Shown: positions 1-8,604 of the stretch, piece after piece
Layout: each line of letters opens with the position of its first letter
How positions within the stretch are numbered: the stretch's first letter is position 1
Source of the DNA: WHSW01 sp963846565
Lineage (GTDB): Bacteria > Actinomycetota > Thermoleophilia > Solirubrobacterales > 70-9
Assembly (NCBI GenBank): GCA_963846565.1
Contig: CAWJWL010000003.1
Span: 248,001 to 312,000, forward strand
Reading direction: 5' to 3'
Length of the DNA stretch: 64,000 nucleotides
Made by a program: the position numbers and the translations under genes
Notes under the pieces: generated by a model
Told to the model about the DNA's origin: nothing
Database searches by the model: none
What the model saw: only the letters and a program-made list of their open reading frames with translations

Positions 1-149
1 GGGCGCAGGCGGTAACGGGTAAAGGCGGCGAGGTTGGAGTGCAGGGTGCGCTCGTCGCCGGCGCCACCGGCGAAGTAGCCGTGCGGGCCCGGCTCGAGCT
101 TCTCGGCCGCGAGCGCCTCGTAGTCGGCGACGTTGATCGGGGTGCCCAC
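1..149 (-). CDS. FMN-dependent alpha-hydroxy-acid dehydrogenase/oxidase, N-terminal fragment
   Basis: Only the first ~49 codons lie in the window; the gene runs off the left edge. The reading begins at a GTG (147-149) and continues PINVADYEALAAEKL, then YFAGGAGDERTLHSN and FTRYRLR. This is the N-terminal signature of the lactate/glycolate oxidase family (IDGGAGDE followed by an N-x-x-AF-x-R-x-RLRPR stretch). These enzymes oxidise 2-hydroxy acids to 2-keto acids with FMN. The catalytic His/Arg region is outside the window, so substrate cannot be predicted. It lies 38 bp downstream of the methyltransferase on the same strand, so co-transcription is possible. Confidence 0.72.
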   Translation of the reverse strand, partial: MGTPINVADYEALAAEKLEPGPHGYFAGGAGDERTLHSNLAAFTRYRLR

Positions 150-187
150 CCGGCGAACCCTAGCCGCGCCGGCCCTTCCCGCAGCGC

Positions 188-1057
188 TCAGAGTGGCGCG
201 CGGGCGCTCACGATCCACACCGATGCGTTGGCGCTCAGGCCGTCCGGACCGGCGAGATCGGCGTATGCCTTCCGAAGCGCCTCGCGCACCTGCGGCCGCA
301 CCCGCTCGGCCTCGTCACCGGCGAGCCGGATCAACTCCCCCGCCGGCCCGAGCGCCATCACCAGGTCGAGCGCCTGTTCCAGGTCGTCGCCCATTCGATA
401 CGCGAGGTCCCAGCGGTTGAGCGTGATGTCCTCGAATCCCGAGTGCAGGAGGATGTCGCTGGTCGTGTCCGCGTTCGCCATCGAGAACGGCCCCGGCCCG
501 CAGGTCGGCTCGTCGGTCTCCTCGGGCTTCTCGAGAAACCGATCGACGACCAGCTCGCCACGATGGAGCCAGTCGTTGTCGAGCTTTCGCCGCCAGACGA
601 TCATGCAGAGCCGGCCACCGGGCACGAGCGCCTCGCGCACATTGCGCAGGGCCGCCACGGGGCTGGCGAAGAACATCGTCCCGAATCGGGAGAACGCATA
701 GTCGTAGGGTCCACCGATGTCGGCGACCTGAACGTCACCGAGGAGGTAGGAGACGTTCGCTGCCCCGGCCGCGGCGGCTTCGGCCCGCGCCGTCTCGACG
801 AAGCGCTCGCCCGCGTCCACCCCGACCGCCTGGCCCTCCGGCCCGAGGAGCTCGGCCAGACGCAGCGTGGTATCGCCGAGCCCGCAGCCGATGTCGAGCA
901 CACGCGAGCCGAGTTCGGGCGGATGGAGGCGGAGCGCCTCCTCGGAGAACGGCGCGATTGCGGTCGTGACGACGGGACGGAACGCGACCCAGCGGTCGTA
1001 GAGAACTCCGCCCCAGGCCTCGACGGCCTCCTCGTTGGTCGGCGCGATCGACGCCAC
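188..1057 (-). CDS. Class I SAM-dependent methyltransferase
   Basis: A 289-residue protein with a Rossmann-type methyltransferase core. Motif I (VLDIGCGLGD, residues ~53-62) binds SAM, an acidic loop follows (VGVDAGE, ~78-84), and motif II/III-like segments (YLLGDVQ; ALVPGGRLCMIVW) are present. The fold resembles UbiE/MenG-like and small-molecule methyltransferases. The C-terminal ~100 residues are probably the substrate cap; nothing in them identifies the substrate. It starts 39 bp from the divergent glyoxalase gene, so the short gap probably holds both promoters. Confidence 0.8.
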   Translation of the reverse strand: MASIAPTNEEAVEAWGGVLYDRWVAFRPVVTTAIAPFSEEALRLHPPELGSRVLDIGCGLGDTTLRLAELLGPEGQAVGVDAGERFVETARAEAAAAGAANVSYLLGDVQVADIGGPYDYAFSRFGTMFFASPVAALRNVREALVPGGRLCMIVWRRKLDNDWLHRGELVVDRFLEKPEETDEPTCGPGPFSMANADTTSDILLHSGFEDITLNRWDLAYRMGDDLEQALDLVMALGPAGELIRLAGDEAERVRPQVREALRKAYADLAGPDGLSANASVWIVSARAPL

Positions 1058-1096
1058 CTGCGGATCCTACCCCTGACTCATTAGTGTGCAAGTCCG

Positions 1097-1474
1097 GTGA
1101 GCGAACTCATCCACACCTGCTACCGGATCACGGACATCGACCGCTCGGTCGACTTCTACGAGAAGCTCGGCTTCGAGGAGATGCGGCGGATGCCAATCGG
1201 CGATGAGGCGACCAACGTCTTCATGGGCCTCCCGGGCGACGGCGCCCGGCTGGAGCTCACCTTCAACCACGGCGTCACCGAGCCCTACGACATCGGCACC
1301 GGCTACGGCCACATCGCGATCACGACCGGCGACCTCGACGGCACGCTCGAGCGCCTGGCCGAGCTCGGGATCGAGCCCGAGAAGCCGCCCTACACGGTGC
1401 GCGAGGGCGGCTCGCGGCTCTGCTTCGTCCGCGACCCCGACGACTACCGGATCGAGCTGATCGAGCGCGGTTGA
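1097..1474 (+). CDS. gloA: Lactoylglutathione lyase-like (glyoxalase I)
   Basis: A 125-residue single-domain VOC protein of the usual bacterial GlxI length. The four metal ligands of the family are in register: His6, Glu53 (in LELTF), His72 (GYGHIAI) and Glu120 (YRIELIE). Glyoxalase I isomerises the hemithioacetal of methylglyoxal and a thiol. The physiological thiol here could be something other than glutathione, as in many actinomycetes; the YbdK-type ligase at 4997-6169 is a loose link only. The start is GTG at 1097; no strong Shine-Dalgarno is visible. Confidence 0.85.
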   Translation: MSELIHTCYRITDIDRSVDFYEKLGFEEMRRMPIGDEATNVFMGLPGDGARLELTFNHGVTEPYDIGTGYGHIAITTGDLDGTLERLAELGIEPEKPPYTVREGGSRLCFVRDPDDYRIELIERG

Positions 1475-1840
1475 GGCCGCCGGGGGGCTCGGTGGTGTCT
1501 CTCGGTTTCCATGTGCCTGCGCCGGCCGTCGCGTTTTGCCGGTAGCGGTGGGCGTGAGTGTTGTGCGTGCCCGCGCGCCTCTCGTGTGAACTGAGCCCGT
1601 TCGGCGGGGCTCGCCGGTGACCGACAAAGGCGCGAGGTCGAGATCGCAGTTGACGACGAATAGCGTGGCCAACTGTGATCTCGACTTGGGCCGCACACGA
1701 AACCGACCCCAACCACGCCCGAAAGCGTGCCGCGTGCCGGCTACACACCGAACGCCACGACCTCGCCGGCCACACCTCCCACCCCCACCTTCGATCTGCC
1801 ACGCGGCGCGGCCATACCCACGCCCGGCGCTCGGCTCTAC
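1475..1840. other. Intergenic region without a convincing gene
   Basis: A 366-bp gap between convergent genes. The clear structure in it is the long inverted repeat at 1635-1687, described separately. Open frames here have biased, Arg/Thr/Pro-rich compositions typical of non-coding high-GC DNA. I see no tRNA-like cloverleaf and no recognisable riboswitch. Confidence 0.6.
1635..1687. repeat. Long inverted repeat (16-18-bp arms, 17-bp loop)
   Basis: The arms are GTCGAGATCGCAGTTG (1637-1652) and CAACTGTGATCTCGAC (1670-1685), complementary except for one position. They extend by two more pairs if a G-T pair is allowed. It lies between convergent glyoxalase and SprT-like genes. It lacks a T-tract, so it is not a classical intrinsic terminator. 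It may be a bidirectional Rho-assisted terminator, a REP-like element or a protein-binding palindrome. Confidence 0.75.
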
Positions 1841-2320
1841 CTAAGCCGCGAGCTCGAGCTCGAGCTGGTTGCCCCGCTTTCGCTGCGCCTCGATCGCCTT
1901 CGCGTAGGCGCCGTGGAGGGTGCTGCGCGCCCGAACGCCCCGCACGCCGTATGCCTCAGCCATCGCCGTGGCGAGGGTTGCCTTGAACTCGCGTCCGTGC
2001 CATGCATGCGCCCCCGTCCCGCGGCCGACGTGCAGGTGGACGAGCTCGTGGAGGAGCGTCTCGAGGATGTCGCCCGCGCTCTGGCCCGGGTGCGCCGTGA
2101 GGGAGAGGCGGTACTGCGAGGGGACCGCAAAGCCGAGCCGGTTCGGGCGCTTGGACGCGCGCCGCACCTTGAGCTCGGGCTCAGCAGCGCTGAGCGGGCC
2201 GCCGGCGAAGACCGGCAGCGCCCGCAGCCGCGTCATCTCGGCGTGCAGGTCGACCCCGGCGACGGCGTAATACGAGCGGCGGCGTCTCACGGGCGTGAGG
2301 ATGGCGGCCCGGACGGACAC
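1841..2320 (-). CDS. SprT-like zinc metalloprotease-fold protein
   Basis: A 159-residue protein with the SprT-family zinc motif HELVH (residues 91-95), preceded by DILETLL and followed by HGREF (~108), the usual position of the third ligand region. Family members include SprT of bacteria and the SprT domain of eukaryotic Spartan, which cleaves DNA-protein crosslinks. The role of small bacterial versions is poorly defined. The N-terminal half carries basic residues (VRRRR; KVRRASKRPNR). No Zn-ribbon follows the domain. The product ends in a Leu/Glu-rich tail. Confidence 0.75.
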   Translation of the reverse strand: MSVRAAILTPVRRRRSYYAVAGVDLHAEMTRLRALPVFAGGPLSAAEPELKVRRASKRPNRLGFAVPSQYRLSLTAHPGQSAGDILETLLHELVHLHVGRGTGAHAWHGREFKATLATAMAEAYGVRGVRARSTLHGAYAKAIEAQRKRGNQLELELAA

Positions 2321-2386
2321 GGTTTCACGCCGAGACGGGACTTAGGGGTGCATATAACCCCGACGCCCCGTCTCGGTCGAGTGCGG

Positions 2387-4459
2387 CTAGAAGCCGACGA
2401 TGGGGATGATCAGGAGGGCGACGATGTTCGCCACCTTGATCATCGGGTTGATCGCAGGGCCGGCGGTGTCCTTGTAGGGGTCGCCGACGGTGTCGCCGGT
2501 GACCGACGCGGCGTGGGCCTCAGAGCCCTTGCCGCCGAAGGCGCCGTCCTCGATCAGCTTCTTCGCGTTGTCCCAGGCGCCGCCGCCCGCGGTCATCGCG
2601 AGGGCCATGAAGAGGCCGACGACGATCACGCCGATCAGCAATCCGCCGAGCGCCTTGACGCTGATCACGCCGACGAGCACGGGAATCAGGATCGGGATCA
2701 GGGACGGCAGGATCATCTCCCGCTGCGCCGCCGCGGTCACGATCGCAACCGTGTCGGCGTAGTCGGGCTTCGACGTGCCCTCCATGATTCCCGGGTTCTC
2801 CCGGAACTGCTTTCGCACCTGCTCGACGACCTCGCCCCCCGCGCGACCGACCGCTTCGATCGCGAAGGCAGCGAACAGGTAGACCATCATGCCGCCGATC
2901 AAGAGACCGATCAGCACCGCCGGGTCGGAGATGCTGAAGAAGACCGCCTCGCCGTTCTCGGCGGCGAGCTCGATCTCGAATGCCTTGAACAGCACAAGTG
3001 CCGCGAGGGCCGCGGACCCGATCGCGTAGCCCTTGGTCACGGCCTTGGTCGTGTTGCCGACCGCGTCGAGAGGGTCGGTGACGTTGCGAACGTCCTCGGG
3101 CAGCTCCGCCATCTCGGCGATGCCACCGGCGTTGTCGGTGATCGGGCCGAACGCGTCGAGGGCGACGATCAGCCCACAGAGTGAGAGCTGCGCCATCACC
3201 GCGACGCCGATGCCGTAGATGCCGGCGAGCTCGTTTGCGCCGAGGATCGCCAGCGCCAGCAGGAGCGCCGGTGCGGCCGTCGCCTGGAAGCCCTGTGCGA
3301 GGCCCTGGATGATGTTGGTGGCATGGCCGGTCTGCGAGGCCTGGGCGATCGTCTTCACCGGCCGGAAGCGGGTCGACGTGTAGTAGTCGGTGATCACGAA
3401 CAGGCCACCGGTGACCGCGAGCCCGATCAGGGCGCAGAGCCAGAGGTCGGTGACGCTGATCAGATCGGCGCCGGCCTCGAGGAACCCGGTCGACAGCGGC
3501 GCGTCCATGAGCCAGTCGGTGATCGGGTAGAACGCCGCCGCCGAGATCACGGCGGATACGAGCAGGCCGCGGTAGAGCGCCCCCTCGACCTTGTCGGTCG
3601 TCGTCCGCACGGCTAGCGCGCCGACGATCGAGGCGATGATCGCAATGGCGCCCATTACCAGCGGGTAGAGCGCGACCTCGCGGGCGAAGTCCTCGGCAAA
3701 GGTGAGGACCCCGAGCAGCATCACAGCCACCGAGGTGACGGCGTAGGTCTCGAACAGGTCGGCCGCCATCCCGGCGCAGTCGCCGACGTTGTCGCCGACG
3801 TTGTCTGCGATCACAGCAGGGTTGCGGGGGTCGTCCTCGGGGATCCCGGCCTCGACCTTGCCGACCAGGTCGGCGCCGACGTCGGCCGCCTTGGTGAAGA
3901 TGCCGCCGCCGAGCCGGGCGAAGACGGAGATCAGCGAGCCGCCGAACCCGAGCCCGATGAGCGCGTCGACCGCCGTCTCGTCGGTCTCGCCCAGCGGTCC
4001 GACGAGGAGCCCGTAGTAGCCGGCGACCCCGAACAGGGCGAGGCCGACGACCAGGAGCCCAGTCACCGAGCCACCCTTGAAGGCGACGTCCAGCGCCGGC
4101 GGCACGCCGCCGCGGGCCGCCTCCGCGACCCGCGCGTTCGCGCGCACCGAGAGGTTCATGCCGATGAAACCGGCCGCACCGGAGAGCACGCCTCCGATGA
4201 CGAAACCGACCCCGGTGGCGACGTCCTGGATCAGCGCGATGATGATCGCAAGCGGGATCGCGACGATCGCGATGATCAGGTACTGACGGTTGAGGTAGGC
4301 CTTCGCCCCCTCCTGGACCGCGCCGGAGATCTCCTGCATGCGGTCGTTGCCGGGCGAGAGCGCCAGCAGCCGCTTTGTGACGAGTGCGCCGTAGAGCACA
4401 GCGGCGCCGGCGCACACGAGCGCGATCAGAACGCCGTAATCGGTCAGGAAATCGGTCAA
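2387..4459 (-). CDS. hppA: K+-independent proton-translocating membrane pyrophosphatase
   Basis: A 690-residue polytopic membrane protein, normal for the family. The PPi/Mg-binding motif DVGADLVGKVE (~193-203), the acidic cluster NVGDNVGDCAGMAADL (~220-235) and the C-terminal GDTVGDPYKDTAGPAINP are intact. At 471-477 the sequence is TKAVTKG; a Lys at this Ala/Lys switch (K472) marks the K+-independent H+-pumping subclass. It couples PPi hydrolysis to proton export, recycling PPi from biosynthesis. The start is TTG with a strong TGGAGGA about 9 nt upstream. A PPi-type phosphofructokinase (54791-55816) in the same window suggests PPi is an energy currency here. Confidence 0.95.
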   Translation of the reverse strand: MTDFLTDYGVLIALVCAGAAVLYGALVTKRLLALSPGNDRMQEISGAVQEGAKAYLNRQYLIIAIVAIPLAIIIALIQDVATGVGFVIGGVLSGAAGFIGMNLSVRANARVAEAARGGVPPALDVAFKGGSVTGLLVVGLALFGVAGYYGLLVGPLGETDETAVDALIGLGFGGSLISVFARLGGGIFTKAADVGADLVGKVEAGIPEDDPRNPAVIADNVGDNVGDCAGMAADLFETYAVTSVAVMLLGVLTFAEDFAREVALYPLVMGAIAIIASIVGALAVRTTTDKVEGALYRGLLVSAVISAAAFYPITDWLMDAPLSTGFLEAGADLISVTDLWLCALIGLAVTGGLFVITDYYTSTRFRPVKTIAQASQTGHATNIIQGLAQGFQATAAPALLLALAILGANELAGIYGIGVAVMAQLSLCGLIVALDAFGPITDNAGGIAEMAELPEDVRNVTDPLDAVGNTTKAVTKGYAIGSAALAALVLFKAFEIELAAENGEAVFFSISDPAVLIGLLIGGMMVYLFAAFAIEAVGRAGGEVVEQVRKQFRENPGIMEGTSKPDYADTVAIVTAAAQREMILPSLIPILIPVLVGVISVKALGGLLIGVIVVGLFMALAMTAGGGAWDNAKKLIEDGAFGGKGSEAHAASVTGDTVGDPYKDTAGPAINPMIKVANIVALLIIPIVGF

Positions 4460-4515
4460 GGTCTTCAGTCCTCCAGGAGGTCAGTCACGGTCGGGACACA
4501 GCAAAGACTTCGGGG

Positions 4516-4543
4516 CCGGAACCCCTCCCGGCCGCAAAGCGGC
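4516..4543 (-). terminator. Possible hairpin upstream of hppA
   Basis: Two short complementary pairs lie between the small 4569-4985 gene and hppA: GGCCGG...CCGGCC around 4514-4533 and GCCGC-AAA-GCGGC at 4531-4543. They are mutually overlapping and there is no following T-run, so either a weak terminator or a leader structure is possible. Confidence 0.3.
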
Positions 4544-4568
4544 GCGCAGTGTAGCGGGGTGACTGGCG

Positions 4569-4985
4569 TTATGAGGAGCCGGGCGGGGTCCATAGACCCG
4601 ACGAAGTGCCGCCCCGTGGGTCCTGCGGCCGCTCGGCGGCGGGTGGCTCCGGCTGCTGCGCGGCCGGGGCGGCCGCCTCGCCCTCACCGCCCTGTGCCTC
4701 ACGGGCGTACAGCATCTGCACCTGCGAGAGCGCCTCACGAACCTGGTCGCGGGCGGCGGGTTCGAGCAGATCGACGATCGCGCGTACGGCCTCGATCCCG
4801 ACCTTCGCCTGCTCGAGATCGCGCTCGTCCTCCTTCGCGATCCGACGCGCCGAGAGGTTGATGATGCTCGCGGCGCTCTCGAGCAGGAGATCCTGAACTC
4901 GGACCTTGCGCAGCTGCTCCTCGAGCATGCGCTGGACCTCTTCCGGATCCTGCGGCTCCTCGCCCTGGACACCCTCAGTGCTCAC
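4569..4985 (-). CDS. Small helical protein of unknown function
   Basis: A 138-residue hydrophilic protein. Residues ~15-95 are predicted to be helical (EEQLRKVRVQDLLLESAASI, then LEQAKVGIEAVRAIVDLLEP), and the last ~40 residues are a Pro/Ala/Gln-rich tail. The central layout, a conserved helix followed by LEQAK-x-I-x-x-V, is reminiscent of DUF1844, but I cannot confirm membership. No signal peptide or membrane segment is visible. It lies 11 bp downstream of the YbdK-type ligase gene start and upstream of hppA, all on the minus strand. Confidence 0.6.
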   Translation of the reverse strand: MSTEGVQGEEPQDPEEVQRMLEEQLRKVRVQDLLLESAASIINLSARRIAKEDERDLEQAKVGIEAVRAIVDLLEPAARDQVREALSQVQMLYAREAQGGEGEAAAPAAQQPEPPAAERPQDPRGGTSSGLWTPPGSS

Positions 4986-4996
4986 AGCAGGCGAAT

Positions 4997-6169
4997 CTAC
5001 CGTCTCACCGGCTCGCGCACGTACGTCGCGCGAGTCTGCGCGACCCCGTCCCGGTACACGTCCGCGATCGAGCTGCCGGCTTCGAACGCGGCGCGCGCTC
5101 TGATCGCGCCGTTGTCGGCCGGCACCTCGGCGTCGATCCCAAGGCGCTCCCTGGCGGGCTCGGTCCAGGCGACGATGCGCTCGAGCGCCTCACGCGCCGG
5201 AATCACCCTCTCGGCGGCGAAGTCGATCTGGCCTCCGTCGAGGCCGTAGCGGATTGCCCGCCAGAGGTTCTCCTCGATCTCGCGCTGCCCCATCGGCTCC
5301 GCCAGCCGTCCCTCGTCGTAGTCGATCGCCGACTGGGCGATGCAGGCGGTGATCAGGCCGGCGACCGCGAAGGATTCGTCGCCTCGTGTCTGCGCGTCGC
5401 AGATCCGCAGCTCGACGGTGCCGAAGCGATGGTGCGGCCGCACGCTCCACCAGAGCTGGGTCGCCTCGACGATCGAGTCCGTGCGCCGCAACAGGTCGAT
5501 GAAAGCCGCGTAGGTGGCCCAGTCGCCGAAGGGTTCGTGCACCCCGCAGCGCGGAAACGTGCGGGTGAAGATCTCGCTGCGCACGGACGCGAGCCCGGAA
5601 TCGCGGCCATCGAGGAAGGGGGAGTTCGCCGAGAGCGCGAGCAGCGGCGGCAGCAGGCCGCGCAGGTGATCGCAGACTGCGATCGCGCGGTCGGCACCAC
5701 GGACGCCGACGTGAACGTGAAGGCTCCAGGTGTTGTTGCGCTGCGCGACCCAGCGCAGCTCATCGCGCAGCCGGTTGTAGTGGACCGTGTCGATGATCTG
5801 CTGGTCCAGGTAGCTCGCCCACGGATGCGTCCCCATCGCCGCCAGCGCCAGCCCCCGGGACTCCGCGAGGGTGAACAGTCGCCGGCGGCTCTCGGTCTGT
5901 AGCTCGCGCGCCTCGGCGAACGTCCGCGCCTTGCCGGAGCGGATCTCGATCTCGGTGTCGATCAGCTCCCCGGCGGCGGATTCGGCGAGCACGTCGTCGG
6001 CCTGGCAGGCGGTGAACAGGTCCTCGAAGGCGTGGGCGAGCTCGAGCGTCTCCGGGTCGAGAATCGCGAACTCCTCTTCGAGCCCGATCGTGAAGTCCTC
6101 AGACTCCTCGAAAATCGCGCGGATGCGTTCGAGGTCGAGCGTTGCGCCGGGCTCGGTTCCGACCTCCAT
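4997..6169 (-). CDS. Carboxylate-amine ligase, YbdK / glutamate-cysteine ligase 2 family
   Basis: A 390-residue GCS2-family ATP-grasp-like ligase. Diagnostic segments are FTIGLEEEFAILD (~26-38; the LGIEEE-type Mg/ATP motif), the ELIDTEIEI block, NTWSLHVHVGV (~148) and RFGTVELRICD (~250). Members form gamma-glutamyl or related amide bonds; the best studied is EgtA/GCS-like activity, but many YbdK proteins have only weak glutamate-cysteine ligase activity. The gene ends 8 bp upstream of the rex stop region on the same strand, and the neighbouring Rex and glutaredoxin-like genes make a thiol-redox role plausible. Confidence 0.85.
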   Translation of the reverse strand: MEVGTEPGATLDLERIRAIFEESEDFTIGLEEEFAILDPETLELAHAFEDLFTACQADDVLAESAAGELIDTEIEIRSGKARTFAEARELQTESRRRLFTLAESRGLALAAMGTHPWASYLDQQIIDTVHYNRLRDELRWVAQRNNTWSLHVHVGVRGADRAIAVCDHLRGLLPPLLALSANSPFLDGRDSGLASVRSEIFTRTFPRCGVHEPFGDWATYAAFIDLLRRTDSIVEATQLWWSVRPHHRFGTVELRICDAQTRGDESFAVAGLITACIAQSAIDYDEGRLAEPMGQREIEENLWRAIRYGLDGGQIDFAAERVIPAREALERIVAWTEPARERLGIDAEVPADNGAIRARAAFEAGSSIADVYRDGVAQTRATYVREPVRR

Positions 6170-6177
6170 CGGCTTCG

Positions 6178-6864
6178 CTACGCGAGGTAGAAGTAGAGCG
6201 CGTAGAGGAGGTCGACGGCGGGGCTCGACGTGTGGACGGTGACTTCGGGAGGCACCCGCAAGAGCTGCTCGGAGTAGTTGAAGAGGATCTTGACGCCGAC
6301 CTCGACGAGCTGGTCGGCGACCTGCTGCGCCGCCTGCGGCGGGACCGCGAGGACCCCGACCACGACCTCCTCGTCGGCGACCACCTGCTCGAGGTCGGAG
6401 AGGGCCCGTACCGGCACGCCGCCGAGGTCGTTGCCGATCAGCTTCGGGTCGGAGTCGAAGATCGCGACGATGCGGAAGCCGTGGTCGGCGAAGATGTCGG
6501 AGCTGGCGATCGCCTGACCGAGGTTGCCGGCGCCGAAGAGGGCGATGTTGTGCTGGCCCGAGGTATGGAGGATCTTGCGGATCTCGTTGACCAGCGACTC
6601 GACCCGGTAGCCGACCCCGCGCTTGCCGAACTTGCCGAAGCCGGAGAGGTCGCGGCGGATCTGCGTCGAGTTGATGTGCGTGTACTCGGCCAGCTCCTGG
6701 GAGGAGATCGTCTCCTTGCCCATCTTCCGCGCCTGGATCAGGACCTGGAGGTAGCGCGAGAGCCGCGCCGCGACGCCGAGCGAGAGGCGCTCACCGTCGC
6801 CCAGAAGGCCGTCCGAGGTCGCCACGTCCACGGCCGTCCGCTCCCCACTCGTCTCCTCGTTCAC
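6178..6864 (-). CDS. rex: Redox-sensing transcriptional repressor Rex
   Basis: A 228-residue Rex. The N-terminal winged helix contains RLSRYLQVLIQARKMG and the conserved DNA-contact stretch SSQELAEYTHINSTQIRRD. A Rossmann domain follows with FGAGNLGQAI and the AIFDSDP acid loop for NAD(H), then the C-terminal swapped helix ending LLYALYFYLA. Rex represses fermentative/respiratory genes until NADH displaces it. I chose the GTG at 6864 because it overlaps the glutaredoxin stop (GTGA) and gives the family length; a longer in-frame extension to 7068 is Arg-rich shadow coding. Confidence 0.93.
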   Translation of the reverse strand: MNEETSGERTAVDVATSDGLLGDGERLSLGVAARLSRYLQVLIQARKMGKETISSQELAEYTHINSTQIRRDLSGFGKFGKRGVGYRVESLVNEIRKILHTSGQHNIALFGAGNLGQAIASSDIFADHGFRIVAIFDSDPKLIGNDLGGVPVRALSDLEQVVADEEVVVGVLAVPPQAAQQVADQLVEVGVKILFNYSEQLLRVPPEVTVHTSSPAVDLLYALYFYLA

Positions 6865-7118
6865 TTCTCGAAAGTACCAAGCGCCCGCAAGATCGCGTCC
6901 CGATCGGGGACCAGCTCGCTGACGATGACGCCGTCGATCGCGATCACGGGGATGCGCTCGAGATAGGTTGCGAGCAGGCGATCGTCGCTCTCGATGTCGA
7001 CCTCGTCGAGCTCCAGGCCTCCTCGTCCGGCGGCGATCTCGGCCAGCATCTCGCTCGCCTCGTCGCACAGATGACAGCCCTCGCGCCGGTAGACGCGGAC
7101 CGCCGGAGCCTCAGGCAT
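6861..7118 (-). CDS. Glutaredoxin-like thioredoxin-fold protein
   Basis: An 85-residue glutaredoxin-fold protein. It opens VRVYRREGCHLCDEA, a beta strand followed by a CxxC-type redox centre (CHLC), and has the cis-Pro segment RIPVIAIDG. Similar small proteins (glutaredoxin family, DUF836-like) act as dithiol reductants. It overlaps tsaD by 8 bp upstream and rex by 4 bp downstream, so the genes are probably translationally coupled. Confidence 0.82.
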   Translation of the reverse strand: MPEAPAVRVYRREGCHLCDEASEMLAEIAAGRGGLELDEVDIESDDRLLATYLERIPVIAIDGVIVSELVPDRDAILRALGTFEK

Positions 7119-8092
7119 TCGCGTCCCAGCCGAGGTACTCCGGGTACGGAGTCGGCGCCAGGTGCTCGGCCGCGGCGCCGATCATCGCGGCGTTGTCGGT
7201 GCAGAGCTCTCTCGGCACGAGCTTCAACGGCAGGCCGCGCTCGGCGCACAGGTCCCGGACGCGCTCTCGCAGGAGGCCGTTGGCCGCGACCCCGCCTCCG
7301 AGCGCGACCGCCGTCCACTCGCCCCGCCCCAGCGCGCGCCGCAGCTTCGACACGAGCTGCTCGACGACCGCGGCCTGGAAGCTCGCGGCGAGGTCCGCCC
7401 TGCGGAGGCTCGCCTCGTCGCCGAGGTCGCGGACGGCGTAGACGAAGGCCGTCTTCAGGCCGCTGAAGCTGAAGTCGAGCCGCGGGTCGTTGGTCATCGC
7501 TATCGGCAGTTCGAACGCGGTCGGGATCGCCCTCCGCGGCCTCGCGCTCGATCGCGGGCCCGCCCGGGTAGCCAAGGCCGAGCAGCCGCGCCGCCTTGTC
7601 GAGCGCCTCACCGGCGGCGTCGTCGAGCGTCTGGCCGAGAACGTCGAAGCGGTCGTGCTCCGTAACGCCGGCGAGCAACGTGTGCCCGCCACTCGCGATC
7701 AGACACAGAAACGGCGGGCCGAGCGGCTCCGGCTCGAGGAAGTTCGCCGCGACGTGGCCGTGCAGGTGGTCGACGCCGACCAGCGGCTTGCCTTCGGCGG
7801 CGGCCAGGCCCTTGGCGGTCGCGAGGCCGACCAGCAACGCCCCGATGAGCCCCGGCCCGCGGGTGACCGCCACCGCGTCGACGTCGTCGATCACGACCTC
7901 GGCATCCTCGAGCGCCGCCTCGACGACCGAATTGATCAGCTCGAGGTGGTGGCGCGAGGCGACCTCCGGGACAACGCCGCCGAAGCGCTCATGGAGCTTC
8001 GCCTGGGAGGAGATCACGTTGGAGCGGATCTCCGCCCCGTCGACGACGGCGGCGCAGGTGTCGTCGCAGGACGTCTCGATCGCGAGGATCAA
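7111..8092 (-). CDS. tsaD: tRNA N6-threonylcarbamoyladenosine synthase subunit TsaD, with a frameshift
   Basis: TsaD transfers the threonylcarbamoyl group to A37 of ANN-decoding tRNAs. The N-terminal part (MILAIETSCDDTCAAVVDG; VVPEVASRHHLE with HxxxH-type metal ligands; CLIASGGHT) is in one frame. The rest (TNDPRLDFSFSGLKTAF; ALGGGVAANGLLRERV; TDNAAMIG) is in another. Removing one base near 7521-7524 (sense GATCCCGACC to GATCCGACC) restores a continuous ~326-residue protein. Since TsaD is normally essential, a consensus error is more likely than a pseudogene. The start overlaps the rimI stop (ATGA). Confidence 0.88.
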
Positions 8093-8604
8093 GCGCGATC
8101 AGGTGCTACCGGAGAGGGCGGCTCGAGCCACATGACGAGGGCGTCCTCGCCGTTGTCGTGGTAGTAGCGGCGCCGGTGGCCGGCGGCGCGGAAGCCGAAG
8201 CGCTCGTACATCTGGATCGCGCCCCGGTTCGAGGCCCGCACCTCGAGCGTGAAGCGCGCGTCCGGGCCCGCATGCTCGAACATCCGCTCCATCAACTCGG
8301 TCGCAATCCCGTCGCGCCGTCGCTCCGGCGCCACCGCGATGTTCATCAGGTGCCAGACGTCCGCGTATCGCGAGCAGACGAGGTAACCGGCGAGGCCCTC
8401 ATCCGCGGGCATGCAGATGCAGATCCCCGAGGGCTTCGAGAGCTCGAGCACGAACATCGCCAGCGACCACGGCGTCTGGAAGGAGCGGCGCTCGATCGCG
8501 AGTACCGCGGGCAGGTCGCCGTAGACGAGGCCGCGGACTTCCCGCGCCCGCTCACCGGCCGGGGCCGTGCCCGCCACGCTGCTGCTCGCGCCAAAGCTCT
8601 GCAT
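8089..8604 (-). CDS. rimI: Ribosomal protein S18 alanine N-acetyltransferase-like GNAT protein
   Basis: A 171-residue GNAT acetyltransferase. The body from ~25 has VRGLVYGDLPAVLAIERRSF, SLAMFVLEL, the acetyl-CoA loop VAPERRRDGIATELM (R/Q-x-x-G-x-G/A type) and the tail ASNRGAIQMYERFGFRAAG, which is the RimI pattern. It sits between tsaB and tsaD, the usual actinobacterial order. The first ~22 residues are low-complexity and overlap the end of tsaB by 53 bp, so translation may begin further in. Confidence 0.87.
   Translation of the reverse strand: MQSFGASSSVAGTAPAGERAREVRGLVYGDLPAVLAIERRSFQTPWSLAMFVLELSKPSGICICMPADEGLAGYLVCSRYADVWHLMNIAVAPERRRDGIATELMERMFEHAGPDARFTLEVRASNRGAIQMYERFGFRAAGHRRRYYHDNGEDALVMWLEPPSPVAPDRA

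Noticed and set aside
7111..8092. tsaD as a true pseudogene
   Set aside because: A single inserted base explains it, the partner genes tsaB/tsaE/rimI are present, and several neighbours show the same kind of one-base errors.
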